Shown here piece after piece: positions 54,924 to 64,000 of a DNA stretch of 64,000 bases (positions are counted from its first letter, which is position 1; each line of letters starts with the position of its first letter). The translations under genes were made by a program, and so were the position numbers. Under the pieces are notes generated by a model. That model did not search any database. It saw nothing but the letters and a program-made list of their open reading frames with translations, and was not told the DNA's origin. Source of the stretch: Candida dubliniensis CD36. Lineage: Eukaryota > Ascomycota > Pichiomycetes > Serinales > Debaryomycetaceae. The stretch spans positions 1,488,001-1,552,000 of the forward strand of contig NC_012861.1 of the NCBI RefSeq assembly GCF_000026945.1, given 5' to 3'.

Positions 54924-57900
54924 ATGCCAGAGAATGGAAGATTTAGGAGAACACTGGCAAGGTTGACTCAGAATGGAAATTCGACCTCTTCTACAATTTA
55001 TCAGAATGGTAAACGAACCGGCCATCATGCACAGGAAACATCAACCGTATCAAATAAAAAGAGAAAAGTGTCTATTCAATCAAAAGAGACCAAATTGTCA
55101 GATATTATCGTTGATTTTAATTTGGCCGTTAACGAATTGTATCAATTAACAGAATACAACTCTATCATAAGTTGGGACCCCATAGAAAATTCAAGCGCAA
55201 ATGACAGAGGTTTGAAGGCGGAATTTGAAGAATTTGTCAAAAAAAATCATTGCAAACTTGTATGGGATAAAGGAATTGAGAATGATTCTAATATAGACAA
55301 TTTGCCACTAAGGTTTCAAAAGAAAAAGTTGGCAGAACAGAACAAATTACTAGATGACAAATTTCTGTTTCGACAGAGTGTGCTAGCGAGCAGTAAAGTA
55401 TTAGAAGAATCCTTAATCAACAAATTAAGAGATGAAGTAAAGATAGAGACCATGTCTAAGGCCATTCACTCTCACGAAAAGTCGGGATCTAAAATGAAAA
55501 CGCCTTCGCAAACATCAAACACAAAAACAAACATACGGAAAAGTAGGTCAGTGACACCTAAAAGGGGAAACGAAAATGGGTCTCGAAAGCAAACTAATGA
55601 AGATCAAGACGAAGTTATTGAATTAAGCGATGAGAGTAATAGAGAAGAGATAGAGAGTGATTTATCTGAATCAGAGACACATTATCGCATAAAGTGCATC
55701 AAAAAAACAGTCCCACCACCATTAGTAACACACCCCTCTCATATACCGCAATGGAGACCAGAAAATTTGGAAGATGGCAATAGACAGACCGGTAGCATTA
55801 TTCCGTTGAAAGATCTGTCCAGTAGTAGCAAAATTATCAATTTCAAACCGACACCACTAGAAATAATACAATTAAAAGACGAAGTAATAGTTGCACCAAA
55901 ACTCACTGAAAAGTTACAAAATTTTCTTAACAATGATTTTAAAACTCCCATTATTGACGAGTCAAATTTTCCCGATTATAATTTCACAAGAGATGAGTAT
56001 GATGCAATCATGTCTCAACAAGAAAACTTATTAAAAAAGTTATATCACAAGGTCAACATTGAAAATAGCCTTGAATTGAATGGTGACAGGATAGAGCGCC
56101 GCAAGGTCATTCTTCCGCAATCGAATGTGAAACTCACAGATCCTTTTAGAAATACCTTTTCCGTCAGACCCAAATTACATGGTGCTGCGAATAATGCCAC
56201 TCATCAAGATCATTTGCTAGCTCAAGGTATGGCCTTTTCCAAGGTTCATCAACAAATGAGGAAACAGCACCACTTACGAACTCGAAAGATTTCGGCAATG
56301 ATAGATCAGCATTTTAGAAAGAAGAAAGGAGAAAAGGAAAGACTAGCTAAAGAAAGAGAGCAAAATCTTAAAAAAATGAGTCGATTGACGATGCAGGCTG
56401 TGAAGAAAAGATGGAATCAGGCACAGAAAGTGTATCAAATTATACAAAATGAGAAGAATGAAGAGTTGAAGAAGATCAAAGGTAGAAAGCATTTGAGTGA
56501 AATGCTAGAACACTCCACTCAGTTATTGGAAGCTCAACTTACTTCATCGAGGGAACCAACGGCTGACGCCGAAAGTGATAACGATGACACGTCCTTCGAT
56601 GACAATACCAATGATTCTGATAATTTCCTGTCATCATCAGAAGAAGGAGAAAATACGGAACAGCAAATGAATGGGAATAAAAAGCATAATATAAATGGGA
56701 AAAGTAATGACGAGAATGATATGAATCTATCGATTGAAGAATTGAGAAAGAAGTATGCCGATTTAGAGACTTCAGTAGAACCTTTATCGTCTAGCGCAAC
56801 TTCCGAGAAGGAAAGAGAGTCTGGAACTTCAAGTGAGGAAACCGAACTGAGTGAGGATGATGACACAGATGTTACTAGAGGTCTCGCATCGTTGTACCGG
56901 AATGATGAAGTCGTTGATTTCGCGAGTACACCTTTTGAGTATAGTGCAGAAGAGAAAAAGCTTATTGAAGATCTTAACCAGGAAAGTGATTCTAGAATGA
57001 ATTCACTATTAGACTCAGACTCTATTAGTTCAATTTCCGATAGCGAGACACTGGAAGAAGATTCGTCTGATACTGAAATGGACCAACAAAGTGCTACCGA
57101 ACCCCCTCATCCGTCGGAAAGTGCGAGCAATAGTGGACTTGCAAGTTTGTTCACCAATGGTACAGTGTTGCTGGATGACGATGACGCCTCAATTTCCAGT
57201 AATTTTGAAAAAGAGAGTGATGAAAACTTGAGCCTGTCCGATAGCGAGTCTGAAGCCAATGGAGACGGTAAAGTTGAAAATATTGCATCATCCGGTGAAG
57301 AAGACAGCAATGTTGAAATTGTGAATGGGTCAAAAGTTAAAGATGTACCTATCCCTCTGCTTTTAAGGGGTACATTAAGACCGTACCAGAAACAAGGTTT
57401 AAATTGGTTGGCTAGTCTATACAATAACAACACCAATGGAATTCTTGCCGATGAGATGGGTTTGGGTAAAACTATACAAACAATATCTTTGTTGGCGTAT
57501 TTAGCTTGTGAACATCATAAATGGGGTCCGCATTTAATCATAGTTCCGACTTCTGTCATGTTGAATTGGGAAATGGAGTTTAAAAAATTCGCTCCTGGAT
57601 TCAAAGTCTTGACATATTACGGCTCTCCCCAACAAAGAGCTCAAAAACGAAAAGGATGGAACAAGCCCGATGCTTTCCACGTGTGCATTACATCTTATCA
57701 ATTGGTGGTACAAGATCAACAATCATTCAAAAGAAGACGGTGGACATACATGATATTAGATGAGGCCCACAATATTAAAAATTTTAGGTCTACGCGATGG
57801 AGAGCATTGTTAAATTTTAATACCGAAAACAGATTACTTTTAACTGGTACACCGTTACAGAACAATTTGATGGAATTGTGGTCCTTGCTTTATTTTCTAA

Positions 57901-59834
57901 TGCCGTCATCTAAAGTAAACCAAGCAATGCCTGAAGGATTTGCAAATTTGGACGATTTTCAGCAATGGTTCGGAAAACCGGTGGATAAGATACTAGAACA
58001 GACGTCAGCGGGGAGCTCCGATTTGATAGATGAAAATGAACGGACTACACAGAGAATGGATGAAGAGACCAGAAATACTGTGGCTAGATTACATCAGGTT
58101 TTGCGTCCCTATTTACTACGTAGATTGAAGAAAGATGTGGAAAAGCAAATGCCTGGAAAATATGAACATATAGTGTATTGTCGCTTGTCGAAACGTCAGA
58201 GATTTCTTTATGACGATTTCATGTCACGTGCGAAAACTAAGGAGACATTAGCGTCTGGTAATTTTCTATCCATTATCAATTGTTTGATGCAATTGAGAAA
58301 AGTTTGCAATCATCCCGATTTATTTGAAGTTAGACCAATAGTTACATCTTTTGCAATGCCAAGATCAATTCCGTCATATTACCAGAGCACCAATGAACTA
58401 GTGAAAAAGCTGTTCTGCAAGGATGAAACAGTTTCGTTTCAAGCTTTAAACCTTGATGTCACAGGGTGTGAGAATATGAATTATTTTGTATGTCAATCGA
58501 CTGAAATATTGATGACAACAGAACCATTTCAAGACCAAATAAGTAAACTAAAAACTTTGCTTGACGAATTTGAGAATTCAGACCCTATCAAGTATGTTAG
58601 CTACTACCAACAGCGTCGGAATGAGGAACAAGCAGAAATTAAGGAAAAACTAGAGCACGTCTTATACTTGAACAATTTGAGGTGTGGGAGAAAACCAATT
58701 TATGGAGAGTCATTGCTAAGACTACTTAAAGTTAATGCACGGGGTTTCAATGAAGAGCCTTACAACAAGTATTGTTTGTCATTATCTGAGCGAGTCGACA
58801 GGATGAGCGATAGTATTGAGAAATATTCTATCATTACGCCTGCAGCCGTTGCCTTGGATATGAAAGACCAGTTAATTCCAATATCAACCAAGCAAAGAGT
58901 TTTACATGAAGTTGCCGAGAACAACATTCAAAATCCTTTCCACAAGGCACAAGTTAAGTTGTCGATTGCGTTCCCTGACAAGACATTATTACAATATGAT
59001 TGTGGAAAATTGCAAAAATTGGCTACGTTGTTACAAGACTTGACCTCAAAGGGACACCGAGCGTTGATTTTTACACAAATGACAAAGGTGTTGGATATTC
59101 TAGAACAGTTCCTCAACATTCATGGCTATAGATACATGAGATTAGATGGTGCAACAAAGATTGAGGATCGTCAGCTATTGACTGAAAAATTTAATCGAGA
59201 TCCAAAAATACCAGTGTTCATCTTATCGACAAGATCAGGTGGGTTGGGAATTAACCTAACTGGTGCAGATACTGTGATTTTTTATGATTCCGATTGGAAT
59301 CCAGCCATGGACAAGCAGTGCCAAGATCGTTGTCATAGAATTGGTCAAGTCCGAGATGTTCACATTTATAGATTCGTTTCCGAGTACACCATTGAGTCTA
59401 ATATTATCAAAAAGGCAAACCAGAAAAGACAGTTGGATAACGTTGTTATTCAAGAGGGAGAGTTTACTACAGATTACTTTGGTAAATTCTCGGTTCGCGA
59501 TTTGGTCAGCGATAGCAATATTGGGAAAGAAATAACTGATAGGACTATTGATTTTTCAGGCGATGCCAAGATGGGTAACGTGTTAGCGCAGGCTGAAGAT
59601 GAAGAAGATAGAGTCGCTGCTGGAGCTGCATTAAAAGAGGTTGCTATTGACGACGATGATTTTAAAGAGGAGACCAGATCAGCTACTACAGGTGCCACTC
59701 CTGCTCCAACAGAAACTAATGCATTAGGTACAACAGATGGCGACACTGGATTTATTGACGTTGATTATGATGATGGTATTGGCCATGTTGATGAGTATAT
59801 GTTACGGTTTATTTCAGATGGATATTATTTATAG
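54924..59834 (+). CDS. SWR1: SWR1 chromatin-remodelling ATPase
   Basis: A 1636-residue INO80-family ATPase that swaps H2A for H2A.Z (Htz1) at promoters (yeast Swr1 1514). An HSA domain lies at ~430-505 (DHLLAQGMAFSKVHQQMRKQHHLRTRK). Long Ser/Asp/Glu-rich segments at ~540-800 are rich in casein-kinase-II-type sites and in CTG codons, which should be read as Ser. The Snf2 core has GLGKT at 846-850 and DEAH at 946-949. The family's split insertion (~1100-1350) precedes the helicase C lobe, RALIFTQMTKVLDILEQFLN and QDRCHRIGQVRDVHIYRFVSE. The C-terminal VDEYMLRFISDGYYL matches the yeast end. Confidence 0.97.
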   Translation: MPENGRFRRTLARLTQNGNSTSSTIYQNGKRTGHHAQETSTVSNKKRKVSIQSKETKLSDIIVDFNLAVNELYQLTEYNSIISWDPIENSSANDRGLKAEFEEFVKKNHCKLVWDKGIENDSNIDNLPLRFQKKKLAEQNKLLDDKFLFRQSVLASSKVLEESLINKLRDEVKIETMSKAIHSHEKSGSKMKTPSQTSNTKTNIRKSRSVTPKRGNENGSRKQTNEDQDEVIELSDESNREEIESDLSESETHYRIKCIKKTVPPPLVTHPSHIPQWRPENLEDGNRQTGSIIPLKDLSSSSKIINFKPTPLEIIQLKDEVIVAPKLTEKLQNFLNNDFKTPIIDESNFPDYNFTRDEYDAIMSQQENLLKKLYHKVNIENSLELNGDRIERRKVILPQSNVKLTDPFRNTFSVRPKLHGAANNATHQDHLLAQGMAFSKVHQQMRKQHHLRTRKISAMIDQHFRKKKGEKERLAKEREQNLKKMSRLTMQAVKKRWNQAQKVYQIIQNEKNEELKKIKGRKHLSEMLEHSTQLLEAQLTSSREPTADAESDNDDTSFDDNTNDSDNFLSSSEEGENTEQQMNGNKKHNINGKSNDENDMNLSIEELRKKYADLETSVEPLSSSATSEKERESGTSSEETELSEDDDTDVTRGLASLYRNDEVVDFASTPFEYSAEEKKLIEDLNQESDSRMNSLLDSDSISSISDSETLEEDSSDTEMDQQSATEPPHPSESASNSGLASLFTNGTVLLDDDDASISSNFEKESDENLSLSDSESEANGDGKVENIASSGEEDSNVEIVNGSKVKDVPIPLLLRGTLRPYQKQGLNWLASLYNNNTNGILADEMGLGKTIQTISLLAYLACEHHKWGPHLIIVPTSVMLNWEMEFKKFAPGFKVLTYYGSPQQRAQKRKGWNKPDAFHVCITSYQLVVQDQQSFKRRRWTYMILDEAHNIKNFRSTRWRALLNFNTENRLLLTGTPLQNNLMELWSLLYFLMPSSKVNQAMPEGFANLDDFQQWFGKPVDKILEQTSAGSSDLIDENERTTQRMDEETRNTVARLHQVLRPYLLRRLKKDVEKQMPGKYEHIVYCRLSKRQRFLYDDFMSRAKTKETLASGNFLSIINCLMQLRKVCNHPDLFEVRPIVTSFAMPRSIPSYYQSTNELVKKLFCKDETVSFQALNLDVTGCENMNYFVCQSTEILMTTEPFQDQISKLKTLLDEFENSDPIKYVSYYQQRRNEEQAEIKEKLEHVLYLNNLRCGRKPIYGESLLRLLKVNARGFNEEPYNKYCLSLSERVDRMSDSIEKYSIITPAAVALDMKDQLIPISTKQRVLHEVAENNIQNPFHKAQVKLSIAFPDKTLLQYDCGKLQKLATLLQDLTSKGHRALIFTQMTKVLDILEQFLNIHGYRYMRLDGATKIEDRQLLTEKFNRDPKIPVFILSTRSGGLGINLTGADTVIFYDSDWNPAMDKQCQDRCHRIGQVRDVHIYRFVSEYTIESNIIKKANQKRQLDNVVIQEGEFTTDYFGKFSVRDLVSDSNIGKEITDRTIDFSGDAKMGNVLAQAEDEEDRVAAGAALKEVAIDDDDFKEETRSATTGATPAPTETNALGTTDGDTGFIDVDYDDGIGHVDEYMLRFISDGYYL

Positions 59835-60744
59835 TTACTCCTTGTATTATATATTAACGAATGGGTTTTTTTTTGTTATTCTTCATTGATGGGGAGTTTT
59901 TTCAGTTGTAGTATGGTTGGAAATACACCTACAAGATATTGTATAGTAGAGATCGCAATGTTTAGTTTCCAAAGTTGTTTTTAAAACCTTCATCTTTCTC
60001 TTCACTAAAACAAAAAAACGAACTGTGCCTAGAAGATGAAAATGAAGAGTACCATGTCGTATAGTGGACGTTGCTATTTTGGGACAAAAAAATGCAATCC
60101 AATGCCCAAGTATCTGTTAAACCTCTCATTAATTGAGAGCACTATTTGCAAAATATGCAAATACAAACGTCAAGACTTGCCGTATGGGCCATTACAATTC
60201 ACCTTCTGTGCAAGTCTATGTCGTTACATATTCATTTTGTTGTGTAAAGAAACATAACTCTGTTAATATCGACAGCAATTCTATATTTATAGTTGTTGTA
60301 TTGTGAAGTTCTGTAATCTAAAACATCAGATATTTCAACACATTTTACTTTTCTATCAAAAAAGAGCAAGAACTATTATGTCAGTGTAGCCTTATACTCG
60401 AAACAAAGCAAAAGACTGACAGCCTTATATTTTCTAAATAGTTTTGCTGCGATGCGTACAAATCGCAAACACCACCTGACTTGGTCAATTGACTTTGTGA
60501 CGGAGATAAGAATAAGAAATTGAAGAACACCAGATCTGATATTGCGCACCGATTTAATTACACAAAAGTTAAAATTGAACCATTGGATCTTGTTGTTTTC
60601 TTGACAATTTGTGCAACTAAAGAACTCACCTGATGAAGAATTCTCTTCCGATAATTTATATTTTATCGCATTGTTTTGAAACTGGAGAAGGGGGAGGAGA
60701 GCAATGTAATTGGGGGATGGTTCTTTTGAAACCCACGCGTCGGC
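59835..60744. other. Intergenic, SWR1 to small membrane ORF
   Basis: A 910-bp region with few homopolymers. A 73-codon open frame at 60036-60257 lacks family features and is not called. An ACGCGT site lies at 60735-60740. No RNA gene was recognised. Confidence 0.5.
60735..60740. promoter_or_regulatory. MCB-type site (ACGCGT) upstream of the RNR gene
   Basis: A perfect ACGCGT lies ~377 bp upstream of the ribonucleotide reductase start, with a near match ACGCGC at 60855-60860. MBF binds ACGCGT to drive G1/S genes in yeasts, including RNR genes in Candida. The tiny ORF at 60745-60930 lies between site and gene. Confidence 0.45.
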
Positions 60745-60930
60745 TTATTTTCCATTCATTGTCTTAGACGTGATTACTAATATCCATGCACTTGCAATAC
60801 TCCAAACAGATAGATAGATATATATCCCATAGTGAGAATAAATCTCATGACAAGACGCGCCAGTTTGTAATAATAATAGAAACAACGGCAAAACAAAGAA
60901 CCACCAGTTACTTAAGTCTTGCTCTTCCAT
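60745..60930 (-). CDS. Possible small two-span membrane protein (61 residues)
   Basis: An ATG-to-stop frame of 61 codons with a Met-Glu-Glu start and two hydrophobic spans: WWFFVLPLFLLLLQTGA (~9-25) and YGIYIYLSVWSIASAWILVI (~35-54), ending in a basic tail. Codon choice fits the neighbours. The layout recalls tiny ER proteins such as the Eri1/PIG-Y type, but I see no motif that proves it. It is divergent from the RNR gene, 186 bp between starts. It could be a chance frame. Confidence 0.4.
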   Translation of the reverse strand: MEEQDLSNWWFFVLPLFLLLLQTGASCHEIYSHYGIYIYLSVWSIASAWILVITSKTMNGK

Positions 60931-61116
60931 CTTCTAATACAAAACTGTAACTATATATACGATCTGGTGAAATTTTTTTTCTATATTTTCTTTCATTTTG
61001 TCGGTATTTGTAAACTTTAAACATATAAATAAAGTGCAAAAATCCCACTAATCTAAATTTTTAAACTTTGTACTCCACTAGCATCTAAAAAAAAAAAAAA
61101 GGAAATACATTTAACA

Positions 61117-62301
61117 ATGTCAAAAAATACAGACAACGACAAAGCAACACCTAAAAAAGTTACTGAGAAAAGCACTCCAATTATCACCAAGTCAGAACCA
61201 GATAAAACTGTTGAAAAAACTTCAGACGACAGTGAAATTGATCTTGTTGAAGTATACAAAAGACACAAAGAGTTTTTAGCCAAACATGTGGTTAACAGAC
61301 GCAAGTTGAAACAAGAAGAATCTAACGAACCATTGCTTACAAAAGACAAGACGCGTCATACCATATATCCTATTAAGTATCCGGAGTTATGGCAATTCTA
61401 CAAAAAGTCGTTGGCCTCGTTTTGGACAGCTGAAGAGCTTGACTTAAGTAAAGATTTGGCCGACTGGAACAATAAAATGAACGAAAATGAAAGATTTTTC
61501 ATCTCCCGAGTGTTGGCATTCTTTGCTGCCTCGGATGGTATTGTCAATGAGAACTTGGTGGAAAATTTCTGTGCTGAAGTACAAATACCAGAGGCTCAAC
61601 TGGTATACAAGTTTCAGATCATGATGGAAAACATCCATTCAGAGACTTATTCGTTGTTAATCGAAACATACTTCAAGGACCCAGAAGAAGCGGACTTTTT
61701 GTTTAATGCTATTGAAAATATCCCATTCATCAGAGAAAAAGCCGATTGGGCCATCAGGTGGATTCAAGACGAGGATGCTTTGTATGCTGAGAGATTGGTT
61801 GCGTTTGCTGCCGTTGAAGGTATATTTTTCAGTGGTTCGTTTGCAGCAATTTTCTGGTTAAAGAAAAGGGGGTTGATGCCAGGATTGACATTTTCGAATG
61901 AATTGATTTGCCGAGACGAAGGGATTCACACGGATTATGCCTGTTTGTTATTCTCGTATTTAAAGAATAAACCTTCTCCAGAAATCATTGAGAAAATCAT
62001 TACCGAGGCTGTGACTATTGAGAAAAAATATTTCAGCGATGCGCTTCCAGTATCTTTATTGGGAATGAATTGTGACTTGATGTGCCAGTATGTTGAATTT
62101 GTTGCTGATCGATTATTAGTGGCCTTTGGAAATAAAAAGTATTACAATGTTACTAATCCATTTGATTTTATGGAAAATATCTCATTGGCTGGTAAAACTA
62201 ATTTCTTTGAAAAGAGAGTTTCTGATTACCAAAAGGCCGGTGTAATGGAAAAAGTAGACAAGCAGAACGAAGAGACTGGATTGTTTGACCAAGATTTCTA
62301 A
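61117..62301 (+). CDS. RNR22: Ribonucleotide reductase small (R2) subunit
   Basis: A 394-residue class Ia R2 subunit that holds the di-iron tyrosyl radical for dNTP synthesis. All metal ligands are present: Asp in AASDGIV, Glu and His in [10 protein letters not shown], Glu in AAVEGIFF, and Glu/His in RDEGIHTDY. The radical Tyr is the one in HSETYS. This makes it a catalytic R2, not the Rnr4-type paralogue that lacks ligands. The C-terminal FDQDF is the R1-binding tail. The CTG at 61600-61602 falls where yeast Rnr2 has Ser. Candida has two such genes; the symbol RNR22 rests on gene neighbourhood recalled from memory and is less sure than the function. Confidence 0.93.
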   Translation: MSKNTDNDKATPKKVTEKSTPIITKSEPDKTVEKTSDDSEIDLVEVYKRHKEFLAKHVVNRRKLKQEESNEPLLTKDKTRHTIYPIKYPELWQFYKKSLASFWTAEELDLSKDLADWNNKMNENERFFISRVLAFFAASDGIVNENLVENFCAEVQIPEAQLVYKFQIMMENIHSETYSLLIETYFKDPEEADFLFNAIENIPFIREKADWAIRWIQDEDALYAERLVAFAAVEGIFFSGSFAAIFWLKKRGLMPGLTFSNELICRDEGIHTDYACLLFSYLKNKPSPEIIEKIITEAVTIEKKYFSDALPVSLLGMNCDLMCQYVEFVADRLLVAFGNKKYYNVTNPFDFMENISLAGKTNFFEKRVSDYQKAGVMEKVDKQNEETGLFDQDF

Positions 62302-62715
62302 AAAAAAAAAAAACAACAACAATTGTGCTGAGTTCCTTTGGTAAATACTCATATTAATGTTATCAAACGTTTGTTTGATGGTTTTCTTATCTAGGAAATT
62401 CGAGTCGGACTTTGAGAACGGGCTTTAATAGTTTTTTTTTTTTTTTGACACTTTCTTTATTGACGGGAATCAATACCCTATCATCTTTATTCGTTCTTTC
62501 GGTTTATATTTCAATATAATGTCAGTTCTTTGATTTTTACTATTTTTTTTTTGACTCATCTTTAAATCTGTTACCCTATAAATATTGGTCTGTATGATCT
62601 ATTTCACTTTAATGTAAAGCCCCATCAAAAAAGAGAAAAAAAAATATTTAAACCTTAAAAACCCCACAAATCAAAAACCAACCAAACCACCACACACCCT
62701 ATACTAGCAGAACTT
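62302..62715. other. Intergenic, RNR gene to SSU1-like gene
   Basis: A 414-bp region starting with an A-run and CAACAACAA directly after the RNR stop. A T-run lies at 62431-62446, and the final 80 bp before the next start are C/A-rich (CCACCACACACCC). No further feature was seen. Confidence 0.55.
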
Positions 62716-63915
62716 ATGATACCAAATATAGGAAGAAGGGTGTTTCTGTTCTTAAAAGTTGAACTTATTGAAAAGTTCCATCCCGTTTTCTTTGTTTCAT
62801 TTTTAGGAACAGGTATCACAGGAAACATTCTTTATGGGTTTCCTTATCCAGCACAATGGTTAGAAGTCCTTGGTATAATTTTATTTTGTCTAACAGTGTC
62901 ATTATTTGTACTAGTGACAATCCTCTTGATTGTTTCTTGGATTTACTATCCGCTGAGGATATACCGATATCACATAGATCCAACATTATCTATATATTTT
63001 GCAGTATACTCTATGGGATATAACACAATTATAAATGGGATACACTTGATCACCCATGGAAAATACCCTATTTTTTTGTGGACACTCTGGTGGATTGGAG
63101 TTGCAATTGCTTTGTATAATGCCATCTTTATTTTTTTCATATCATTTTTATCAAAACTAAATAAGCATAATCTCGATGCAATCAGTGGGGTAGCTTTGAT
63201 GCCTGTTGTGTGTCCAAGTGTAGTTTCATCTTCGGGTCACTTGATAGCTGTGAATTTACCCAACTCTAATTTGAAGAAAATTACAGAGATTACATGTTTA
63301 ATGTTGTTGTTTGTTTCGTTGGTTTGCTTCCACGGAGTGGGGGGCTTGTATATGGCCAGACTAATTCTTAGGAAAATACCGCCAACAGACCATATATTTT
63401 CACAATTTCTACCTGTTGGTTTCACGGGCCAGTGTAGTTACAGTATAATGTTATTTGGTGCTAATATGCTTGCTTTCATTCCAGATAAAACACTAGGGCT
63501 GATGTTTTTCGTATCATCAGCACTTCTTTCGGGTTGTTTACTAGCAGGTGGCTATGTATACTTATTCCTTGCTATTGCATCTGTCTTGTCAAAAATAAGA
63601 CCATTTGCCAAACATCCAAATCCAAAACATACTAGCAGCAAATTAGGGTTGATTACATGGAATAGAGGGTTTTGGGTAATGACATTCCCAATAGGTACAA
63701 TGTCATTAGCTAATTTTGAGATTTCAAAAGGGCTAGATGGTCAATACAAATTGGGGTTTTTTAAAGTAATGAGCGCCATTTTTGGGGTTTGTTTATTTAT
63801 GATCTGTCTAGCGAATCTTGTTGGATTGTCCTGGTGTATAGTGCAAAAGATCAAACAAGAATATCTGCAGCACAAAGTTGATACATCAATTATAGAAGTC
63901 GAGAGTAAAGTATAA
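62716..63915 (+). CDS. SSU1-family sulfite/tellurite-dicarboxylate transporter
   Basis: A 399-residue protein with ten predicted membrane spans, of the TDT family. The opening FHPVFFVSFLGTGITGNILYGFPYP is the family block (yeast Ssu1 starts its first span with a comparable F-x-P-x-x-F). GVALMPVVCPSVVSSSGHLIA and GFTGQCSYSIMLFG are other conserved loops near the pore. Yeast Ssu1 (458) pumps sulfite out of the cell. The protein is a little shorter than Ssu1 and may be a divergent paralogue with another anion substrate. One CTG (YP-CTG-RIY) should be read as Ser. Confidence 0.88.
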   Translation: MIPNIGRRVFLFLKVELIEKFHPVFFVSFLGTGITGNILYGFPYPAQWLEVLGIILFCLTVSLFVLVTILLIVSWIYYPLRIYRYHIDPTLSIYFAVYSMGYNTIINGIHLITHGKYPIFLWTLWWIGVAIALYNAIFIFFISFLSKLNKHNLDAISGVALMPVVCPSVVSSSGHLIAVNLPNSNLKKITEITCLMLLFVSLVCFHGVGGLYMARLILRKIPPTDHIFSQFLPVGFTGQCSYSIMLFGANMLAFIPDKTLGLMFFVSSALLSGCLLAGGYVYLFLAIASVLSKIRPFAKHPNPKHTSSKLGLITWNRGFWVMTFPIGTMSLANFEISKGLDGQYKLGFFKVMSAIFGVCLFMICLANLVGLSWCIVQKIKQEYLQHKVDTSIIEVESKV

Positions 63916-64000
63916 GTATTCATTCTTGGTTATTTAAATAGAGGAGTATAGCATGTTTAGGTGAGGATCATAGAAGAATCATTGTAACACTTCTTGTCAC

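Noticed and set aside
60036..60257. 73-codon open frame downstream of SWR1
   Set aside because: No domain, membrane pattern or codon bias supports it, and several Cys/Lys-rich stretches look like translated AT-rich DNA.

Overview
This window is nuclear chromosomal DNA from a CUG-clade budding yeast, most likely Candida albicans or a very close relative such as C. dubliniensis. The genes are dense, AT-rich and almost all intronless. Intergenic regions are full of long poly(dA:dT) runs, and the proteins read as Saccharomycotina orthologues. Two features exclude Saccharomyces itself. First, there is a nuclear gene for the complex I subunit NDUFB8. Second, CTG codons sit where serine is required or conserved: the catalytic nucleophile of a steryl ester hydrolase, and positions matching Ser in yeast Rnr2 and Swr1. 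Translations quoted with Leu at CTG should therefore be read as Ser.

Layout, left to right. The 3' end of LIA1 (deoxyhypusine hydroxylase) is followed by RPA12 (Pol I) on the minus strand, then CCT5, ARP3, the very long TOR1, NOC4, MCM3, TGS1, a Gcr1/Msn1-type DNA-binding protein and SSC1, all on the plus strand. A 738-residue disordered protein of unknown function and the vacuolar protease gene APR1 lie on the minus strand. Next come an Eht1/Mgl2-type alpha/beta hydrolase and SHB17 (plus), then URH1, a Yeh/Tgl1-type steryl ester hydrolase and RCL1 (minus). TAF4, YCS4, ALE1 and HEM15 follow (plus), then MED4 (minus), CMG1-like (plus), NAM8-like and an FHA-domain kinase resembling Mek1 (minus). 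The right part holds two small mitochondrial proteins (one is NDUFB8), SWR1, a tiny two-membrane-segment ORF, the ribonucleotide reductase small subunit and an SSU1-family transporter.

There is no operon structure. Most genes are housekeeping: growth control (TOR1), ribosome biogenesis (RPA12, NOC4, RCL1), transcription and chromatin (TAF4, MED4, SWR1), chromosome replication and condensation (MCM3, YCS4, RNR) and mitochondrial function (SSC1, HEM15, NDUFB8). I found no tRNA, transposon, LTR, CRISPR array or horizontally acquired island.

The points most worth a second look are: the catalytic serine encoded by CTG at 35068-35070; a 71-nt intron in the FHA kinase with a GTTAGT donor; two convergent genes whose stop codons share one CTAG palindrome (49306-49309); and protein-like open stretches in intergenic DNA at 52412-52745 and 1308-1455 that belong to no recognised gene.
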